Shown here: positions 36,258-46,311 of the stretch, piece after piece
How positions within the stretch are numbered: the first letter of the stretch is position 1
Layout of the letters: every line of letters begins with the position of its first letter
Source of the DNA: Sphingomonas sp. R647
GTDB lineage: Bacteria; Pseudomonadota; Alphaproteobacteria; Sphingomonadales; Sphingomonadaceae
Length of the DNA: 64,000 nt
Assembly (NCBI RefSeq): GCF_020177055.1
Contig: NZ_JAIQXT010000002.1
Location: 496,001 to 560,000 of the forward strand
Direction of reading: 5' to 3'
Notes under the pieces: generated by a model
What the model saw: only the letters and a program-made list of their open reading frames with translations
Database searches by the model: none
Told to the model about the DNA's origin: nothing
Position numbers and translations under genes: made by a program

Positions 36258-37093
36258 TCGTAGAAGCCGCGCCCGGTCTTCCGGCCATACCAGCCCGCCT
36301 CGACATATTTGATCAGCAGCGGGGCGGGGCGGAATTTGGGGTCGCCGGTCCCTTCGAACAGCACGCGGGTGATTTCGAGGCAGGTGTCGAGACCGATGAA
36401 ATCGGCCAGCGTGAACGGCCCCATCGGGTGATTGAGGCCGAGCTGGATCGCCGCATCGACGTCCGGAATCGTCGCGACGCCTTCGCCCACCGCGAAGCAC
36501 GCTTCGTTGAGGAACGGCATCAGCACGCGGTTGACGATGAAGCCCGGCGCGTCATTGGCGTGGACGATCCGCTTGTTCAGCGTCTTGCCGAACGCCTCGA
36601 CCGCCGCGACCGTCGCGTCGCTGGTGGCGAGACCGCGGATCAGCTCGATCAGGCCCATCACCGGCACCGGGTTGAAGAAATGCACGCCCATGAAGCGCGC
36701 GGGATCGGGTGCCGCCTGCGCCAGCCGGGTGATCGGGATCGACGAGGTGTTGCTGGCGAGGATCGCGGTATCGCTCAGCACCTTGCCGACATTGGCAAAG
36801 ATCGTGCGCTTGATCTCCTCACGTTCGGTAGCGGCTTCGATGACCAGATCGCACGGCGCGAAGGCATCGGTCCCGCCGACGCATTCGATGTTGGCGAGCG
36901 CGGCTTCGGCGGCCTGTGCGGTGATCTTTTCCTTGTCCACCGCGCGGGCGAGCTGCTTGGCGATCCCCGCCTTGCCCTTTTCGGCGCGCGCGACGTCCAT
37001 GTCGGACAGCAGCACGCGATAGCCCGCCTGCGCCGAAACCTGAGCGATGCCCGCCCCCATCTGCCCCGCGCCGATCACGCCAACCGTTTTCAT
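36224..37093 (-). CDS. 3-hydroxybutyryl-CoA dehydrogenase
   Basis: NAD(P)-dependent oxidation of 3-hydroxyacyl-CoA, in butanoate or fatty acid metabolism. 289 residues. The Rossmann motif [21 protein letters not shown] is at the start, and [19 protein letters not shown] and [19 protein letters not shown] are also seen, with the catalytic His in HFFNP. The ATG at 37093 has GGAG eight bases upstream; two earlier ATGs are in frame. It stands alone and overlaps the convergent SMR gene by 34 bases. Confidence 0.93.
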   Translation of the reverse strand: MKTVGVIGAGQMGAGIAQVSAQAGYRVLLSDMDVARAEKGKAGIAKQLARAVDKEKITAQAAEAALANIECVGGTDAFAPCDLVIEAATEREEIKRTIFANVGKVLSDTAILASNTSSIPITRLAQAAPDPARFMGVHFFNPVPVMGLIELIRGLATSDATVAAVEAFGKTLNKRIVHANDAPGFIVNRVLMPFLNEACFAVGEGVATIPDVDAAIQLGLNHPMGPFTLADFIGLDTCLEITRVLFEGTGDPKFRPAPLLIKYVEAGWYGRKTGRGFYDYSGAEPVPTR

Positions 37094-37152
37094 CACCATC
37101 TCCATCAAATCTGTTGCGCGCCTCCTACCGCGTCGTCGCGTGAACCGCTAGG

Positions 37153-38169
37153 ATGCGCGCCATGCTGATCCTTGCCGCGTTCGCGCTCGCCCAATCCGCC
37201 CCAGCTCCGCAACAGGGGCCGATGAAGACCTTTGGCGACTGGGTCGTCGCCTGCGACAATGTGAAGCAGTGCGAGATGACCTCGCTCCAGCCCGAAGGCG
37301 GCGACTGGTCGGACGCTGGCTGGCAGATGGCGGTGACGCGCGAAGCCGGGCCGGCTGGTGGCTGGGCGGTCGAGCTGATGGGGGAGGAGGCGCCCGGCGG
37401 GCCGACCGTCCATGTCGAAGGCGCACCGGCGGCCAGCGCGGCTGCGGTGTGGCGCGGCGACGCGTTCAGTGGTGCTGAGGCGCTGACGCTGGTCGGGGCG
37501 CTGGCAAACGGCAAGGTCGTGATCGTCCGCGACAGCGCGGGCAAGTCGCTCGGGCGGATTTCGCTGTCGGGCTCATCGGCGTCGCTGCGCTTCATCGATG
37601 CGGAGCAGGGCAGGGCGGGGACCACGACCGCTGTCATCGCCAAGGGTGCGAATCCCGCCAGCGCGGTCCCCGCTGCGCCGTCGCTGCCGGTGATCGCCTC
37701 GATCCGCCCCGCCGGAACACCGGCTGTGCTGTCCCCTACGCTGCTCAACCAGCTATGGACCCAGTCGGACTGTGCCGAGAACTACTCGAGCGAGTCGCTG
37801 CCCGAAGTCGAGCGTTACGCACTGGGCGGCGGCGCGACATTGGCGCTGGTCCCGTGCGGTGCCGGGGCGTACAACTTCTCGAGCATCGCTTACCTCGTGC
37901 GGGACGGGAAGGTTCAAGTGGCCGGGTTCGATTCAGCCCCCGGCTGGACCGCGGACGGCCCCGCGATGCTGGTCAATGTCGGGTTCGATCTCAAGACGGG
38001 TGAACTGGGCAGCTATGCAAAGGGTCGCGGGATCGGCGATTGCGGCAGCGCGGAGACCTATGTCTGGGATGGCACCCGCTTTCGCCTGACCGAGGCGCGC
38101 GCGATGGGCGAATGTCGCGGGTCGATCAACTGGCTGACGGTGTGGCGGGCAAAGGCCGTCCCGCGCTGA
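37153..38169 (+). CDS. DUF1176 domain secreted protein
   Basis: 338 residues with a short signal peptide (to about AQSAPA) and a DUF1176-like body: KTFGDWVVACDNVKQCEMTSL at the N-terminal end, a mid-region with DCAEN, and a C-terminal repeat of that theme (GDCGSAETYVWDGTRFRL). Several cysteines sit as in the family and probably form disulfides. Function unknown. Start ATGs at 37153 and 37162 are both possible. It is convergent with the glutaminyl cyclase gene. Confidence 0.82.
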   Translation: MRAMLILAAFALAQSAPAPQQGPMKTFGDWVVACDNVKQCEMTSLQPEGGDWSDAGWQMAVTREAGPAGGWAVELMGEEAPGGPTVHVEGAPAASAAAVWRGDAFSGAEALTLVGALANGKVVIVRDSAGKSLGRISLSGSSASLRFIDAEQGRAGTTTAVIAKGANPASAVPAAPSLPVIASIRPAGTPAVLSPTLLNQLWTQSDCAENYSSESLPEVERYALGGGATLALVPCGAGAYNFSSIAYLVRDGKVQVAGFDSAPGWTADGPAMLVNVGFDLKTGELGSYAKGRGIGDCGSAETYVWDGTRFRLTEARAMGECRGSINWLTVWRAKAVPR

Positions 38170-39000
38170 TCAGTTCGCGGTCGGCAGCGCGATTTCGAAC
38201 AGCGAGGGCCAGTTCTTGCCGGTGACGTAGAGCTTCCCGCTCTTGTCGTCATAGGCGATGCCGTTGAGCACCGCCTCCGAATCGCTCACCGGCACGGCGG
38301 CGGCGAGGTCGCGCAGGTCGATCACACCGGTGATGACGCCGCTCGCCGGGTCGATCCGCACGATCAGATCCTGATGCCAGATATTCGCCAGAATCTCGCC
38401 GCGCACATATTCCAGCTCGTTGAGCCGCCGAATGGGGCGACCCTGATAGGTGACGGTGATTCGCCGCTGTTCGGTAAAGGTCGCGGGGTCGAGGAAGCGG
38501 AGTTCGGCGGTGCCGTCGCTCAGGATCAGGCTCTTGCCGTCCTGCGTCAGCCCCCAGCCTTCGCCGGGATAGCTGAACGTGCCGATCTGGCGCAGCGTGC
38601 GGCGGTCCCAGCGGAATGCTGTGCCGTGTTTCCAGGTCAGGCTGATGATCGTGTCGCCCCAGGCTGTGCTGCCTTCGCCGAAATACTCATGCGGCAAGCG
38701 CACTTCGCGCTTCACCCTGCCGGTGGTGAGATCGACTTCGCGCACCACCGATTCGCCATGCTGACCGGTGCTTTCGAACAGCGCCCCGTCGGCGAAGAAC
38801 AGGCCTTGGGTAAAGGCGCTGCTGTCGTGCGGATGGGTGGCGAGGATGCGCGCGGCCACGACCGGCACCTCTGCGGGGGCAGGGGCAGGGGCTGCCGTCT
38901 GGGACTGGCCGGGAGCCGAATCAACAGGGGCTGCCGCGGCCGAAATGGCCAGGGCAGCCCCCGCAATGATCCCCCGTCCGGCAATGATCAGCCGGAACAT
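38170..39000 (-). CDS. Glutaminyl-peptide cyclotransferase (bacterial/plant type)
   Basis: Converts N-terminal glutamine to pyroglutamate. 276 residues: signal peptide (1-25), an Ala/Pro linker, and a five-bladed beta-propeller with the QC pattern FTQGLFFADGALFESTGQHG, EGSTAWGDTIISLTWK, LNELEYVRGEILANIWHQD and VLNGIAYDDKSGKLYVTGKNWP. It is likely periplasmic. The gene starts ten bases after the cold-shock gene ends, so the two could be co-transcribed, though no functional link is apparent. Confidence 0.88.
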   Translation of the reverse strand: MFRLIIAGRGIIAGAALAISAAAAPVDSAPGQSQTAAPAPAPAEVPVVAARILATHPHDSSAFTQGLFFADGALFESTGQHGESVVREVDLTTGRVKREVRLPHEYFGEGSTAWGDTIISLTWKHGTAFRWDRRTLRQIGTFSYPGEGWGLTQDGKSLILSDGTAELRFLDPATFTEQRRITVTYQGRPIRRLNELEYVRGEILANIWHQDLIVRIDPASGVITGVIDLRDLAAAVPVSDSEAVLNGIAYDDKSGKLYVTGKNWPSLFEIALPTAN

Positions 39001-39010
39001 GGGACGTGCT

Positions 39011-39853
39011 TTACGAGCCGGGCGTCAGGTTCACCGCGGCGTACTTGCCGCGACGGTCCACCTCGAGCTCGAACTCAAGCCGGTCGCCTTCGTTGAGCGT
39101 CGGCATGCCGGCGCGCTCGACGGCGCTGATGTGTACGAACGCATCGGGCTGGCCGTCGTCGCGCTGAATGAAGCCGAAGCCCTTCATCGCGTTGAAGAAC
39201 TTGACCGTGCCGGTTGCCTTCTCGCCGGTCAGCTGGCGCTGGGGACCACCCATGCCGCCGCCGCCGCCCGGGCCGCTGCGCTCGGGACGATCCGGACGAT
39301 CGCGCGGCGGGCCGCGGTCTTCGACCGGCATCGGCTCACCGTCGATCTTCAGGTCGGTCGCGCTGATGCGGCCGCCGCGATCGACGAGGGTGAAGCCCAT
39401 CGGCTGACCTTCGGCCAGACCGGTCAGGCCAGCCTGCTCGACTGCGCTGATGTGCACGAACACGTCCTCGCCGCCGTCATCACGGACAACGAAACCGAAG
39501 CCCTTCTGCGCGTTGAAGAACTTTACGACGCCGGTGCCTTCGCCAACGACCTGCGGGGGCATGCCGCGGCCACCGCCGCCGCCGCCACCACCAAAGCCGC
39601 CGCCGCCGCCACCGCCGCCAAAGCCGCCGCCGCCACCGCCGCGGTAACCACCGCCACCGCCGCCGCCGCCACCGCCGCCGAAGCGGTCGCCGCCGCCGCC
39701 GAAGCCGCCGCGATCACCGAAACCGCCGCCGCCGAAGCCGCCACGATCGCCGTAGCTGCTGCTACCACCGCCGAAATCGTCGCCGCCGAAGCCGTCGCGC
39801 TTGTCTCTGCCACGTCCGCCGCGCTCGCCGCGGCGCCCTCGATCAAAACTCAT
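39011..39853 (-). CDS. Glycine-rich protein with two cold-shock domains
   Basis: 280 residues. Residues 1-100 are an extreme Gly/Arg/Phe low-complexity region (RGG and FGGGG repeats, with runs of up to ten or more glycines). They are followed by cold-shock domain 1 (about 105-172: GVVKFFNAQKGFGFVV, DVFVHIS), a Pro/Arg/Gly linker (175-208) and cold-shock domain 2 (about 212-278: GTVKFFNAMKGFGFIQ, AFVHIS). Double cold-shock proteins are common in alphaproteobacteria; the long Gly-rich N-terminus resembles plant glycine-rich cold-shock proteins. It probably binds RNA or single-stranded DNA. The GCC-rich repeat DNA is prone to length change. Confidence 0.88.
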   Translation of the reverse strand: MSFDRGRRGERGGRGRDKRDGFGGDDFGGGSSSYGDRGGFGGGGFGDRGGFGGGGDRFGGGGGGGGGGGYRGGGGGGFGGGGGGGGFGGGGGGGGRGMPPQVVGEGTGVVKFFNAQKGFGFVVRDDGGEDVFVHISAVEQAGLTGLAEGQPMGFTLVDRGGRISATDLKIDGEPMPVEDRGPPRDRPDRPERSGPGGGGGMGGPQRQLTGEKATGTVKFFNAMKGFGFIQRDDGQPDAFVHISAVERAGMPTLNEGDRLEFELEVDRRGKYAAVNLTPGS

Positions 39854-40056
39854 TGCCCTGTTCGTCTTCCCGGTTCGCCCATATTCGAATCGAATGGCTG
39901 AACCGGACGAAGGCGCAGCTATTCCGGCGTTTGCGACACGCCTATGGAATCAGGACATAGACCAGATCGCGAAGATGCGCGAACGATTTCGTCGCGTTTT
40001 TGCCACCGTTTCGACGGATACTTGCGCCGCGCGCGTCTCGACGGCAGAGAGGCGGC

Positions 40057-40851
40057 ATGGATATCGCCGCACTGATCGCTGATCCGGCCGCTTGGGCCGC
40101 CCTCATCACCCTCATCGTGATGGAGGTGGTGCTGGGAATCGACAACCTCATCTTCATCTCGATCCTGACCAACAAGCTGCCCGAGCATCAGCAGCAAAAG
40201 GCGCGGCGAATCGGCATCGGGCTGGCGCTGGTGATGCGTATCCTGCTGCTTTCGATGATTTTCGTGATCGTCTCGCTGACCACCCCGGTATTCGACCTGG
40301 GCATTCAGGGCGCGACCGGCCCGACCGGCGAGCCGAGCTTTGAAACCGCCTTTTCGTGGCGCGACCTGATCCTGATCGCCGGAGGCCTGTTCCTGCTGTG
40401 GAAGGCGACCAAGGAAATCCACCACACGATCGATCCGGTTCCGACCGATCATGCGGTGCTGGACAAAAAGCAGGTCGCGACGATGAACTTCGGGTCGGCG
40501 ATCTTTCAGATCATCATTCTCGACATGGTCTTCTCGGTCGATTCGATCCTGACCGCGGTGGGCATGACCGACGAGATCGCGATCATGTTCGTCGCGGTGA
40601 TTGTCACCGTCATTGTCATGCTGCTCGCCGCCGATCCGCTCGCCAATTTTATCAAGAACAATCCCACTGTCGTGATGCTAGCGCTCGGCTTCCTGCTGAT
40701 GATCGGCGCGGTGCTGATCGCCGATGGCTTCGGCGTGCATGTGCCCAAGGGCTATATCTACGCCGCGATGGCGTTCTCGGCGCTGGTCGAAACCCTCAAC
40801 ATGGCGTCGCGCCGCCGTGCCGCGAAGAATGCGCCGCCCGCCGGCGAGTGA
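40057..40851 (+). CDS. TerC family integral membrane protein
   Basis: 264 residues with seven hydrophobic segments. TerC signatures are [17 protein letters not shown] with its acidic pair and [18 protein letters not shown]. The family includes tellurite-resistance and manganese exporters such as Alx; the substrate here is unknown. The ATG at 40057 follows GAGAGGCGGC. Upstream, positions 39854-40056 (divergent from the cold-shock gene) hold no gene that I can see. Confidence 0.88.
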   Translation: MDIAALIADPAAWAALITLIVMEVVLGIDNLIFISILTNKLPEHQQQKARRIGIGLALVMRILLLSMIFVIVSLTTPVFDLGIQGATGPTGEPSFETAFSWRDLILIAGGLFLLWKATKEIHHTIDPVPTDHAVLDKKQVATMNFGSAIFQIIILDMVFSVDSILTAVGMTDEIAIMFVAVIVTVIVMLLAADPLANFIKNNPTVVMLALGFLLMIGAVLIADGFGVHVPKGYIYAAMAFSALVETLNMASRRRAAKNAPPAGE

Positions 40852-40898
40852 TCGGCACGGTTATTGAGCGTTAAGCGATAAGCGGCTAGGCGCAGGCC

Positions 40899-41519
40899 AT
40901 GGCCGTTTATTTGCATGAAGAAGATTTGCCCGAAGGCGTGTTCGCGCCCGGGGCCGATATCGCCGTTGATACCGAGACGATGGGGCTGATTACCCCGCGT
41001 GATCGCCTGTGCCTCATCCAGCTGTCGGATGGCGGCGCGGACGAGCATCTGGTCCGGTTCGGACCGGACAGCGACTATGCCGCGCCCAATCTGCGCGCGC
41101 TGCTCGCCGATCCGGAGCGGGTGAAGCTGTACCATTTTGCGCGGTTCGATCTCGCGGCGGTGCGCCACTATCTCGGTGTCACCGCCGCGCCGGTCTATTG
41201 CACCAAGATCGCGTCGCGCCTCATTCGCACCTACACCGATCGCCACGGCCTCAAGGAACTGGTGCGCGAACTGCTTGGCGTCGAGCTGAGCAAGCAGCAG
41301 CAATCGTCCGACTGGGGCGGCCCGGTGCTGTCCGACGCGCAGAAGGAATATGCCGCGTCCGACGTCCGCTACCTGCACGCAATGCGTGAAGAGCTCGACC
41401 GCCGTCTGGCGCGTGAGGGGCGGACGGTCTTGGCGCAGGCATGCTTCGACTTCCTGCCGCATCGCGCCGACCTCGACCTCGCGGGCTGGCCGGAGACGGA
41501 TATTTTTGCCCATGCGTGA
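40899..41519 (+). CDS. RNase D-like 3'-5' exonuclease
   Basis: 206 residues, only the exonuclease domain without the HRDC domains of full-length RNase D. DEDD residues are in place: VDTETMGL (Asp, Glu), YHFARFDLAAV (Asp), and YAASDVRYLHAM (Tyr and Asp, the DEDDy form). Short forms like this are frequent in alphaproteobacteria and sit by the LPS export genes, as here. It probably trims structured RNA 3' ends. Confidence 0.88.
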   Translation: MAVYLHEEDLPEGVFAPGADIAVDTETMGLITPRDRLCLIQLSDGGADEHLVRFGPDSDYAAPNLRALLADPERVKLYHFARFDLAAVRHYLGVTAAPVYCTKIASRLIRTYTDRHGLKELVRELLGVELSKQQQSSDWGGPVLSDAQKEYAASDVRYLHAMREELDRRLAREGRTVLAQACFDFLPHRADLDLAGWPETDIFAHA

Positions 41520-41575
41520 CGTTATGGGCATCCCGCACCGAATCCTCCGGTGCTGCCCTTCCATCGGGAACCCGC

Positions 41576-42217
41576 ATGTCTGAGATCGCTGTCCAGGAAC
41601 GCTCGCGGCGCAAGCGCTGGGCGCGGCCTGGCAGCAGCCACGACCGCATCGTGCGGACGTTGCTCGCCGTCCTGCCCGCCGGGATCGGCGTGCTCGGCGC
41701 ATTTCTGGTGATGGCGCCGCTGTTCATGGGCGGCGACGTGTCGTTCATGCTCGACAAGAACAAGGTCGATGTCGCGAGCGAGCGGCTGCGCATCCAGTCG
41801 GCGCGCTATCGCGGCGCCGATGCCAAGGGCCAGGCCTTTGTCCTTCAGGCCGGGTCGGCGGTGCAGAAAAGCTCGGCCGAACCGATCGTGCAGCTGCAGG
41901 ATCTGATCGCCGGTATCCAGCTTTCGGATGGCCCGGCGCAGGTGAAGGCCGACAAGGGCCGGTACGACATGGAGCGCGAACAGGTCGCGGTCGATGGCCC
42001 GATCCAGTTCCGCACCAACGACGGCTATCGCCTCGACACGCGCGATTCGACCATCGATCTGAAGTCGCGCCAGCTGACCGGAACCGGCAAAGTCGCGGGC
42101 AGCACGCCGCTCGGAAACTTCAGCGGCGACAAGATGACTGCCGATCTCGACAAGCGAACCGTAAAAATAGAAGGCAATGCCCGCTTGCGGATCGATCCCA
42201 AGCGCGCAAATAGGTGA
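41576..42217 (+). CDS. lptC: LPS export ABC transporter periplasmic protein LptC
   Basis: 213 residues with one N-terminal membrane helix (about 27-50, RTLLAVLPAGIGVLGAFLVM) and a periplasmic beta-jellyroll (DUF1239). It receives lipopolysaccharide from LptBFG and hands it to LptA. The start at 41576 precedes the conserved charged N-terminus. It is followed one base after its stop by lptA and then by lptB and rpoN, a conserved proteobacterial arrangement. Confidence 0.88.
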   Translation: MSEIAVQERSRRKRWARPGSSHDRIVRTLLAVLPAGIGVLGAFLVMAPLFMGGDVSFMLDKNKVDVASERLRIQSARYRGADAKGQAFVLQAGSAVQKSSAEPIVQLQDLIAGIQLSDGPAQVKADKGRYDMEREQVAVDGPIQFRTNDGYRLDTRDSTIDLKSRQLTGTGKVAGSTPLGNFSGDKMTADLDKRTVKIEGNARLRIDPKRANR

Positions 42218-42218
42218 C

Positions 42219-42776
42219 ATGGTGCACCGCACATCCCGCCCGTTCCTGATTGCCGCTTCGACGGCATTGGCCACCACCGCTCTGCTGGGCGGGGCGGCGC
42301 TGGGTCAGTCGGGCCATAATTCGAACGCGCCGATCGATTTCGATGCGCAGAGCATCCAGCTCGATGACCGCGCCAACCGCGCGATCCTGTCGGGCGGCGT
42401 CAAGATCACCCAGGCGAACATGACCCTGACCGCCGCGCGCGTGACGGTGACCTATAGCGGTCAGATCATCGACGGCTCGCCCGCCGCCACGCGCTTCGAC
42501 GCGTCGGGTGGGGTGACGGTCACCCGGCCGGACCAGACGGCGCGCGCGCAATATGGCGTGTACGACATCAATCGCCGTGTCATCACGATGCTCGGCAATG
42601 TCTCGCTCACCCAGGGTGGCAACACCGTCAGCGGCGGTCGGCTCACGCTCGACCTCGACAGCGGTCGCGCGTCGATCGACGGATCGGGCGTCGGCACCAC
42701 CCGGGCGCCCGATGGCACGGTCGTGCGATCGGGCGGGCGCGTCACCGGGCGCTTCACCGTTCCCGAGCGCAACTGA
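42219..42776 (+). CDS. lptA: LPS transport periplasmic protein LptA
   Basis: 185 residues: signal peptide (about 1-30) and an OstA-like beta-jellyroll (PIDFDAQSIQLDDRANRAIL, GVKITQANMTLTAARVTVTY) that polymerises into the bridge carrying LPS to the outer membrane. The ATG at 42219 begins one base after the lptC stop. It is slightly longer than enterobacterial LptA. The C-terminus carries extra RSGGRVTGRFTVPE residues typical of sphingomonad forms, as far as I can judge. Confidence 0.86.
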   Translation: MVHRTSRPFLIAASTALATTALLGGAALGQSGHNSNAPIDFDAQSIQLDDRANRAILSGGVKITQANMTLTAARVTVTYSGQIIDGSPAATRFDASGGVTVTRPDQTARAQYGVYDINRRVITMLGNVSLTQGGNTVSGGRLTLDLDSGRASIDGSGVGTTRAPDGTVVRSGGRVTGRFTVPERN

Positions 42777-42880
42777 TCGACCCAATCGGGCGGATCGGCG
42801 CCCTTCTTCATGCACAAAACTTGCCAAGTGACTGTGCGGTGGGGATTCGGTAAGCATCCCCTGCGATCAGGAAGGGCAGC

Positions 42881-43657
<777 letters not shown>

Positions 43658-43662
43658 ATCCT

Positions 43663-45177
43663 ATGAGCCTCGCCCCTCGCCTCGATCTGCGCCAGTCGCA
43701 ATCGCTGGTGATGACGCCGCAGTTGCAGCAGGCGATCAAGCTGCTCGCGCTGTCCAATCTCGAGATCGAAACCTTCATCGCGGAGGAGATTGAGAAGAAC
43801 CCGCTGCTCGAAACCGGGCGCAGTGAGGAGGAACGCGGTGAGGCGGCCGAGCCGGTCGAACCGTCCGATTCCTTCACCGAGCGCGACGGCCCGGCGGATT
43901 CGAGCGAGTTGCTGTCGTCGGGCGAAGCGACCGGGGAGGCGGCGCTCGACGTCGATCTGACCGCCGAGACCTTCCACCATGACAGCGCCGCCGATTCGGT
44001 CGGCGGGCTCGACGGCGGCCTGGGCATGAGCGGCACGGGCAGCGGCGGGGCCGGGGGCGAGGATGGCACCGACTTCGACAGCTTTTCCTCCCCCGACCTC
44101 AGCCTCGCCGACCACCTGACGGCGCAGGTCGGCGCGGTGATCGATGGCGCGGACCTGTTCATCGCCCAGCATCTGATCGATCAGATCGACGAGTGCGGGT
44201 ATCTGACCGCGGCGCTGCTCGACATCGCGACGCGGCTCGGTGTGCCGCTGGCGCGGGTGGAGGCGGTGCTGGCGGTGATCCAGACGCTCGATCCGACCGG
44301 GGTCGGCGCGCGCGACCTTGCCGAATGCCTCGCGCTGCAGGCGAAGGAGGCGGATCGCTACGACCCGTGCATGGCGGCGCTGATCGCCAATCTCGACCTG
44401 CTCGCACGCGGCGAGCTGGCGCGGTTGAAGCGTATCTGTGGCGTCGATGACGAGGACATGGCGGACATGATCCGCGAGTTGCGCAGCTACGATCCCAAGC
44501 CCGGCTGCCGCTATGGCGGCGAGGCGGTGCCCGCCGTCACCCCCGATATCTTCGTCGCGCAGCGCGGTGCTGCGTGGGCGGTCGAGCTCAACAGCGCGAC
44601 GCTGCCGCGCGTGCTGGTCAACCGGGCCTATTATACCGAAGTATCGGCGGGGCCGCAGGACAAGGGCAGCAAGGCGTGGCTGAGCGACATGCTCGCCAGC
44701 GCCAACTGGCTGGTCAAAGCGCTCGACCAGCGCCAGCGCACGATCATCAAGGTGGCGTCCGAGATCGTGAAGCAGCAGGAAGCGTTCTTCCGCAACGGCG
44801 TCAGCCATTTGAAGCCGCTGACGCTGCGCCAGATCGCCGACGCGATCGAGATGCACGAATCGACCGTCAGCCGGGTGACGTCGAACAAATATCTCAGCTG
44901 CGCGCGTGGCCTGTTCGAGCTGAAGTATTTCTTCACCAGCGCGATCCAGTCATCCGAAGGCGGCGACGCGGTTTCGGCGGAGGCGGTGAAGAGCGCGATC
45001 CGCACGCTGATTCAGGCCGAGGATCCCAAGAAAATCCTGTCCGACGACACGCTGGTCGAACTGCTCAACGCCAAGGGCTTCGACATCGCCCGGCGCACAG
45101 TGGCCAAATATCGCGAATCGATGGGGATCGGCAGCTCGGTCCAGCGGAGACGGCAGAAGGCGCTGGAGGGGGCGTAG
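43663..45177 (+). CDS. rpoN: RNA polymerase sigma-54 factor RpoN
   Basis: Sigma factor for nitrogen and other enhancer-dependent promoters. 504 residues. Region I is present (LDLRQSQSLVMTPQLQQAIKLL), the acidic region II is longer than usual and Gly/Asp-rich (about 65-150), and region III ends with the helix-turn-helix and the RpoN box ARRTVAKYRESMGI. It lies five bases after lptB. ptsP, which acts on sigma-54-linked regulation in other bacteria, is also in this window. Confidence 0.95.
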   Translation: MSLAPRLDLRQSQSLVMTPQLQQAIKLLALSNLEIETFIAEEIEKNPLLETGRSEEERGEAAEPVEPSDSFTERDGPADSSELLSSGEATGEAALDVDLTAETFHHDSAADSVGGLDGGLGMSGTGSGGAGGEDGTDFDSFSSPDLSLADHLTAQVGAVIDGADLFIAQHLIDQIDECGYLTAALLDIATRLGVPLARVEAVLAVIQTLDPTGVGARDLAECLALQAKEADRYDPCMAALIANLDLLARGELARLKRICGVDDEDMADMIRELRSYDPKPGCRYGGEAVPAVTPDIFVAQRGAAWAVELNSATLPRVLVNRAYYTEVSAGPQDKGSKAWLSDMLASANWLVKALDQRQRTIIKVASEIVKQQEAFFRNGVSHLKPLTLRQIADAIEMHESTVSRVTSNKYLSCARGLFELKYFFTSAIQSSEGGDAVSAEAVKSAIRTLIQAEDPKKILSDDTLVELLNAKGFDIARRTVAKYRESMGIGSSVQRRRQKALEGA

Positions 45178-45195
45178 CCGTCCCGGCGACTCACT

Positions 45196-45273
45196 CCGTT
45201 TGCGCTGAGCTTGTCGAAGGGCGCAGTGCCACAGCTGTTTTAGCCGGCCCTTCGACAGGCTCAGGGCAAACGG
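45196..45273. repeat. CTTCGACAGGCTCAG-type inverted repeat
   Basis: Two 27-base arms (45196-45222 and 45247-45273), inverted and nearly identical, around a 24-base spacer: CCGTTTGCGCTGAGC-type left arm and GGCTCAGGGCAAACGG-type right arm. It lies between the convergent ends of rpoN and the M28 peptidase, where the hairpin could end transcription from both sides. The arms have the form of repeats often scattered in sphingomonad genomes. Confidence 0.75.
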
Positions 45274-45286
45274 GGGTAGGGGCACA

Positions 45287-46201
45287 TTACTCCCCCCGCC
45301 CAGCCTCCACCGCAATCGCCCCCAACTCCCGATCGAACAACCGCGCCGCCATCACTGCCGTCGCCGCCGATCGCGCGAAGAACGCCTTCGGGATCGTGTC
45401 GAAATCATCGCCCGGCTGGTGATAATCGGGATAATCCTCGACCCCCAGATAGGCGAAGGGGATGCCCTTGCGGTGGAACGCATAATGGTCCGACCCGGCG
45501 GTCCAGTCATCGCTGCCCGTCCACGGCGGGCCGTCATGGCCGATCTTGAGCGTCACGGATGCGGCGCCCGCCAGTTGCTCGAACCGCGCGCGCAGAAACG
45601 GATAGTGATGCGCTCCGGCGATCCACAATTCGCCCGTGTCGCTGCGGCTCATCATGTCGAGATTGAGGTTCAGCGCGATCCGCGCGAGCGGCACCGGCGG
45701 CTTCTCGACAAAAGCGTGCGCGCCATACATCCCCTGTTCCTCGGCATCCCACAGCGCAAAAATCACGTCATGCGTCGGGCGCTGACGCGCAAAATCCTCG
45801 GCGATCGACAGCAACGTCGCGACCCCCGACGCATTGTCGTCGGCGCCGTTGAGCACCTTGCCGCCGCGAACCCCGAAATGGTCGTAATGCGCGCCGATCA
45901 CCAGCACCCGGTCGCTCGTACTCGTCCCACGGATGCGGCCGACCAGATTGATCCCGTTCAGCGCCGCGTCCTTGTGCTGCGCGGTGAAGGGCTGCTCATA
46001 GCCATCGCCATAGGGCTCGATCCCGATCGCCTTCATGCGCCCGAGCAAATAGGCGCGCGCCTTCGCCGATCCCGGCGTGCCGACCAGCCGGCCAGCCATG
46101 TCATCGGCGGCGAGGATGCGAACATCCTCGAACAACTGGTCCGGCGATGCGGCGGCGGGGGTGAGCAGGGCGGCGGCGAGGGCGAACGAACGAAGGAGCA
46201 T
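45287..46201 (-). CDS. M28 family zinc aminopeptidase, secreted
   Basis: 304 residues with a signal peptide (1-21). The two-zinc site is complete: GAHYDHFG (His), NGADDNASG (bridging Asp), DAEEQGMYGAH (Glu-Glu), LNLDMMSR (Asp) and DYPDYHQPGDD (His). It probably trims N-terminal residues from peptides in the periplasm or outside. The ATG at 46201 starts the signal peptide; a GTG six bases upstream is an alternative. It is divergent from dapB. Confidence 0.9.
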   Translation of the reverse strand: MLLRSFALAAALLTPAAASPDQLFEDVRILAADDMAGRLVGTPGSAKARAYLLGRMKAIGIEPYGDGYEQPFTAQHKDAALNGINLVGRIRGTSTSDRVLVIGAHYDHFGVRGGKVLNGADDNASGVATLLSIAEDFARQRPTHDVIFALWDAEEQGMYGAHAFVEKPPVPLARIALNLNLDMMSRSDTGELWIAGAHHYPFLRARFEQLAGAASVTLKIGHDGPPWTGSDDWTAGSDHYAFHRKGIPFAYLGVEDYPDYHQPGDDFDTIPKAFFARSAATAVMAARLFDRELGAIAVEAGRGE

Positions 46202-46311
46202 CTTCACTGCTTCGCGATCAACCGGCTGGGCGGCAAGCGAAAAGCTAAGCGGCGCGACACCGCAACAATTCCGCTGTTGCAGTCGCCCGCATCCGACGCC
46301 AAGCACGGCGC

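Noticed and set aside
39523..39846. Ala-rich frame opposite the glycine-rich head of the cold-shock protein
   Set aside because: It is the other reading of GCC/GGC triplet repeats; low complexity in every frame. The cold-shock domains downstream fix the real frame.
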